Assembly: GCA_028704435.1 (NCBI GenBank)
Contig: JAQWFL010000002.1
Span: forward strand, 1-64,000
Source: Anaerostipes sp.
GTDB lineage: Bacteria > Bacillota > Clostridia > Lachnospirales > Lachnospiraceae
DNA: 64,000 nucleotides
Reading direction: 5' to 3'
Shown: positions 62,429 to 64,000 of the stretch, one piece after another
Position numbering within the stretch: position 1 is the stretch's first letter
Layout of the letters: every line of letters begins with the position of its first letter
Program-made: the position numbers and the translations under genes
Notes under the pieces: model-generated
The model's input: the letters and a program-made list of their open reading frames with translations, nothing else
The model's database searches: none
Told to the model about the DNA's origin: nothing

Positions 62429-63075
62429 CCCTTCACAGCCTTTCTCAAAGCCTCTGTATTGTCTTTGATATTTTTGAATAAATATCCCCCAGATACAAAT
62501 ACATTTGCTCCGGCTTCATAACATGGCTTTATCGTCTCATCATCAATACTTCCATCTACTTCAATATCAATATCTCTATCCCCAATTAATGTGCTTACAT
62601 TCTTTATTTTATCCACCGTAGAACTTAGAAAATGCTGCCCGCCTTCCCCTGGATTTACACTCATTAAAAGAATCATGTCTATATCATCTAATAAATACTT
62701 TATCGTTTCTTCTGGAGTTGCAGGACTTAGCACAATTCCTGCCTTTATCCCTCGATTATGAATTTTATGTAAACAGCTTAAAATTCTTGTTGTAGACTCT
62801 TGATGGATTGTTATGACATCTGCACCTGCATCTACAATGCTATCAATATGTACTTCTGGATTTTCTATCATTAAATGTACATCAAGGGGAATATCTGTCA
62901 TGTTTTTCAACATTCTGATATGATCTGCCCCAAATGCCATTCGTTCTACAAAATGTCCATCCATTACATCCACATGAAGAAGTTCTACGTTGCTGTCTTC
63001 TAATTGCTTAATTTGATTCTTCAACTCTCCAAGATCTGCCGCAAAAACAGATGGAGATAATTTCATTTTTTTCAC
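62425..63075 (-). CDS. Ribulose/allulose-phosphate 3-epimerase family
   Basis: 216 residues. The start is taken as GTG at 63075, which overlaps the preceding stop as GTGA and has GAGG 7 bases upstream. TIM barrel with LSPSVFAADLG, LLHVDVMDGHFV, LDVHLMIENP and SVNPGEGGQHF, the metal and phosphate sites of Rpe and of D-allulose-6-phosphate 3-epimerase AlsE. The PGEGGQ form differs from the usual PGFGGQ of housekeeping Rpe, so a dedicated hexulose-phosphate substrate is plausible. Both neighbours are overlapped by 4 bases. Confidence 0.82.
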   Translation of the reverse strand: MKKMKLSPSVFAADLGELKNQIKQLEDSNVELLHVDVMDGHFVERMAFGADHIRMLKNMTDIPLDVHLMIENPEVHIDSIVDAGADVITIHQESTTRILSCLHKIHNRGIKAGIVLSPATPEETIKYLLDDIDMILLMSVNPGEGGQHFLSSTVDKIKNVSTLIGDRDIDIEVDGSIDDETIKPCYEAGANVFVSGGYLFKNIKDNTEALRKAVKG

Positions 63076-64000
63076 AGTTGAGCCTCGCAATCTATTAAAA
63101 TCTTTCCTTTTACTGCTCCACGTGTTTTAAACATTTCAAATCCTTCTGCAATTCTAGAAAGTGGTAACTTCTTATAAATTAGAGATTCTTCTCCTTTTAA
63201 CTGTCCTGTTGCAAAATAGTGGGCTACACATTCCCACTCATGTCCAGGAAATGGTGCAGAATAAGACAACCAAGATCCGGTCATTGTGAATTCCTTACGA
63301 TTTATATTTTCCCATTCTTCTACTGTAAAAGTTAATTCTTTTGTAGGCTTTCCGATATAACAGATTCCAGCTTTATTTGCTGCTAATTCAAATGCCATCT
63401 TCATTGTAATGGTACTTCCTGCTGTTTCATAGATGTAGTCATAACCTTGTTGGTCTGTCAGTTCCATTGCCGTTTCCATAAAGTCTTCTTTTAATGTATT
63501 TACTCCAGCTGTTGCGCCCATTTGTTTTGCCAATTCGATTCTATCGTCATCAATATCAAATACAACTGTTTTTGCAGCTCCAAAAATATTTGCCCACTGC
63601 ATAACAAGTAATCCAATGGTTCCCCCACCAAGAATTGCAACTGTCTTACCTCCCTGATATGGAATACATTCCAATCCATGGAGAGCAACCGCTGCTGGTT
63701 CGAACAATGCACCTTGTTCAAAGGATACTGTATCCTCAAAAGGAACCACGTTTTGCTCTGGAAGACAGATATATTCCGCAAAACTTCCTGCTTGTCTCGT
63801 TCCAATAAAACTATAATCCTTACAAAGTGCATAATCACCTTTCATACAGTCTTTACATTTCATGCAAGGAACCAATGGAGCGCCAGCTACTCGCTGGCCT
63901 TTTTTTACTTTTGTCACTCCATCTCCCGCAGCTTCTACAATCCCTGAAAATTCATGTCCAAGAATAATTGGATAAAAATGTGCTCCATCTCCATTTACTC
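63072..64000 (-). CDS. Zinc sugar-alcohol dehydrogenase, GatD-like (second), 5' end missing
   Basis: The frame is open to the right edge of the window, so the N-terminus with the first zinc Cys is missing; the visible part begins before ILGHEFSGIVEAAG. It then shows structural zinc cysteines (CMKCKDCMKGDYALC), the nucleotide loop ILGGGTIGLLVMQWA, FDIDDDR (NAD+ type) and SGSWLSYSAPFPGHEW-like text shared with the first copy (GSWCTISAPYPGKEW). The two are clear paralogues. Most upstream gene seen of the operon; transport or regulatory genes may lie beyond 64000. Confidence 0.85.
   Translation of the reverse strand, partial: VNGDGAHFYPIILGHEFSGIVEAAGDGVTKVKKGQRVAGAPLVPCMKCKDCMKGDYALCKDYSFIGTRQAGSFAEYICLPEQNVVPFEDTVSFEQGALFEPAAVALHGLECIPYQGGKTVAILGGGTIGLLVMQWANIFGAAKTVVFDIDDDRIELAKQMGATAGVNTLKEDFMETAMELTDQQGYDYIYETAGSTITMKMAFELAANKAGICYIGKPTKELTFTVEEWENINRKEFTMTGSWLSYSAPFPGHEWECVAHYFATGQLKGEESLIYKKLPLSRIAEGFEMFKTRGAVKGKILIDCEAQL

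Overview
The window is low-GC Firmicutes DNA. Shine-Dalgarno sequences are strong and of the AGGAGG type, and most genes lie on the minus strand. The gene content (pyruvate phosphate dikinase, CytX/ThiD thiamin salvage, a Bce-type module, an EvgS-like hybrid kinase, small ATGA-overlapped operons) points to a gut-type Clostridia, most likely a Lachnospiraceae. No phage, IS element, integrase, CRISPR array, tRNA or rRNA gene is visible. A strong leftward promoter with an rRNA-leader-like sequence sits at the extreme left edge.

Layout. 1-11196: a four-gene minor-pilin operon. Its first gene encodes a 3128-residue protein with a class III (type IV pilin) leader, about 39 GLUG-type repeats, a discoidin-like domain and Fn3-like modules; it looks like a giant pilus-tip adhesin. 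11323-12663: a MATE exporter. 12770-15553: thiSFGH behind a TPP riboswitch. 15946-17052: a secreted Fn3/NlpC-P60-like cysteine peptidase, the main plus-strand gene, transcribed divergently from thi with overlapping -35 boxes. 17044-21029: thiD-cytX behind a second TPP riboswitch, followed closely by a soluble hybrid histidine kinase. 21288-22244: an alpha/beta hydrolase. 22363-26882: a BceAB-BceRS-type peptide-antibiotic sensing and detoxification module with a BceR-type box. 26885-29527: a ribosomal-protection-type translational GTPase fused to a Rae1/YacP-like ribonuclease domain. 29555-30562: an Rpn-family nuclease. 30844-32595: aspS. 32712-35174: a DegV / K+ channel / ECF S-like membrane protein operon. 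35398-39216: a nitrilase, a 55-residue single-span membrane protein, an SSS symporter and a PucR-type regulator. 39322-44806: a sucrose operon (scrK, scrB, scrA) and its LacI-type regulator. 44822-49610: a sensor kinase with tandem solute-binding domains and a diguanylate cyclase. 49812-52442: ppdK. 52649-54678: a C39-like secreted peptidase and dinB. 54703-57454: a SorE-like dehydrogenase and two HAD phosphatases. 57688-57978: a small XRE regulator. 58100-64000: a tightly overlapped sugar-phosphate operon (class II aldolase, PfkB kinase, ketose 3-epimerase, 6-phospho-3-hexuloisomerase, two GatD-like dehydrogenases, a ribulose/allulose-phosphate epimerase) that runs off the right edge.

The two thi operons are both TPP-sensing: one builds the thiazole, the other imports and phosphorylates the pyrimidine (HMP). 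The sucrose genes form a PTS uptake, hydrolysis and fructokinase route with two LacI-type operators flanking the promoter. The PucR-symporter-nitrilase block looks like uptake and hydrolysis of an unidentified amide or nitrile. The most unusual items are the giant tip pilin, the GTPase-RNase fusion, promoter-hairpin-gene leaders in front of both pucR and the symporter, and the sugar-phosphate cluster that combines 3-hexulose-phosphate isomerase with two hexitol-phosphate-type dehydrogenases.
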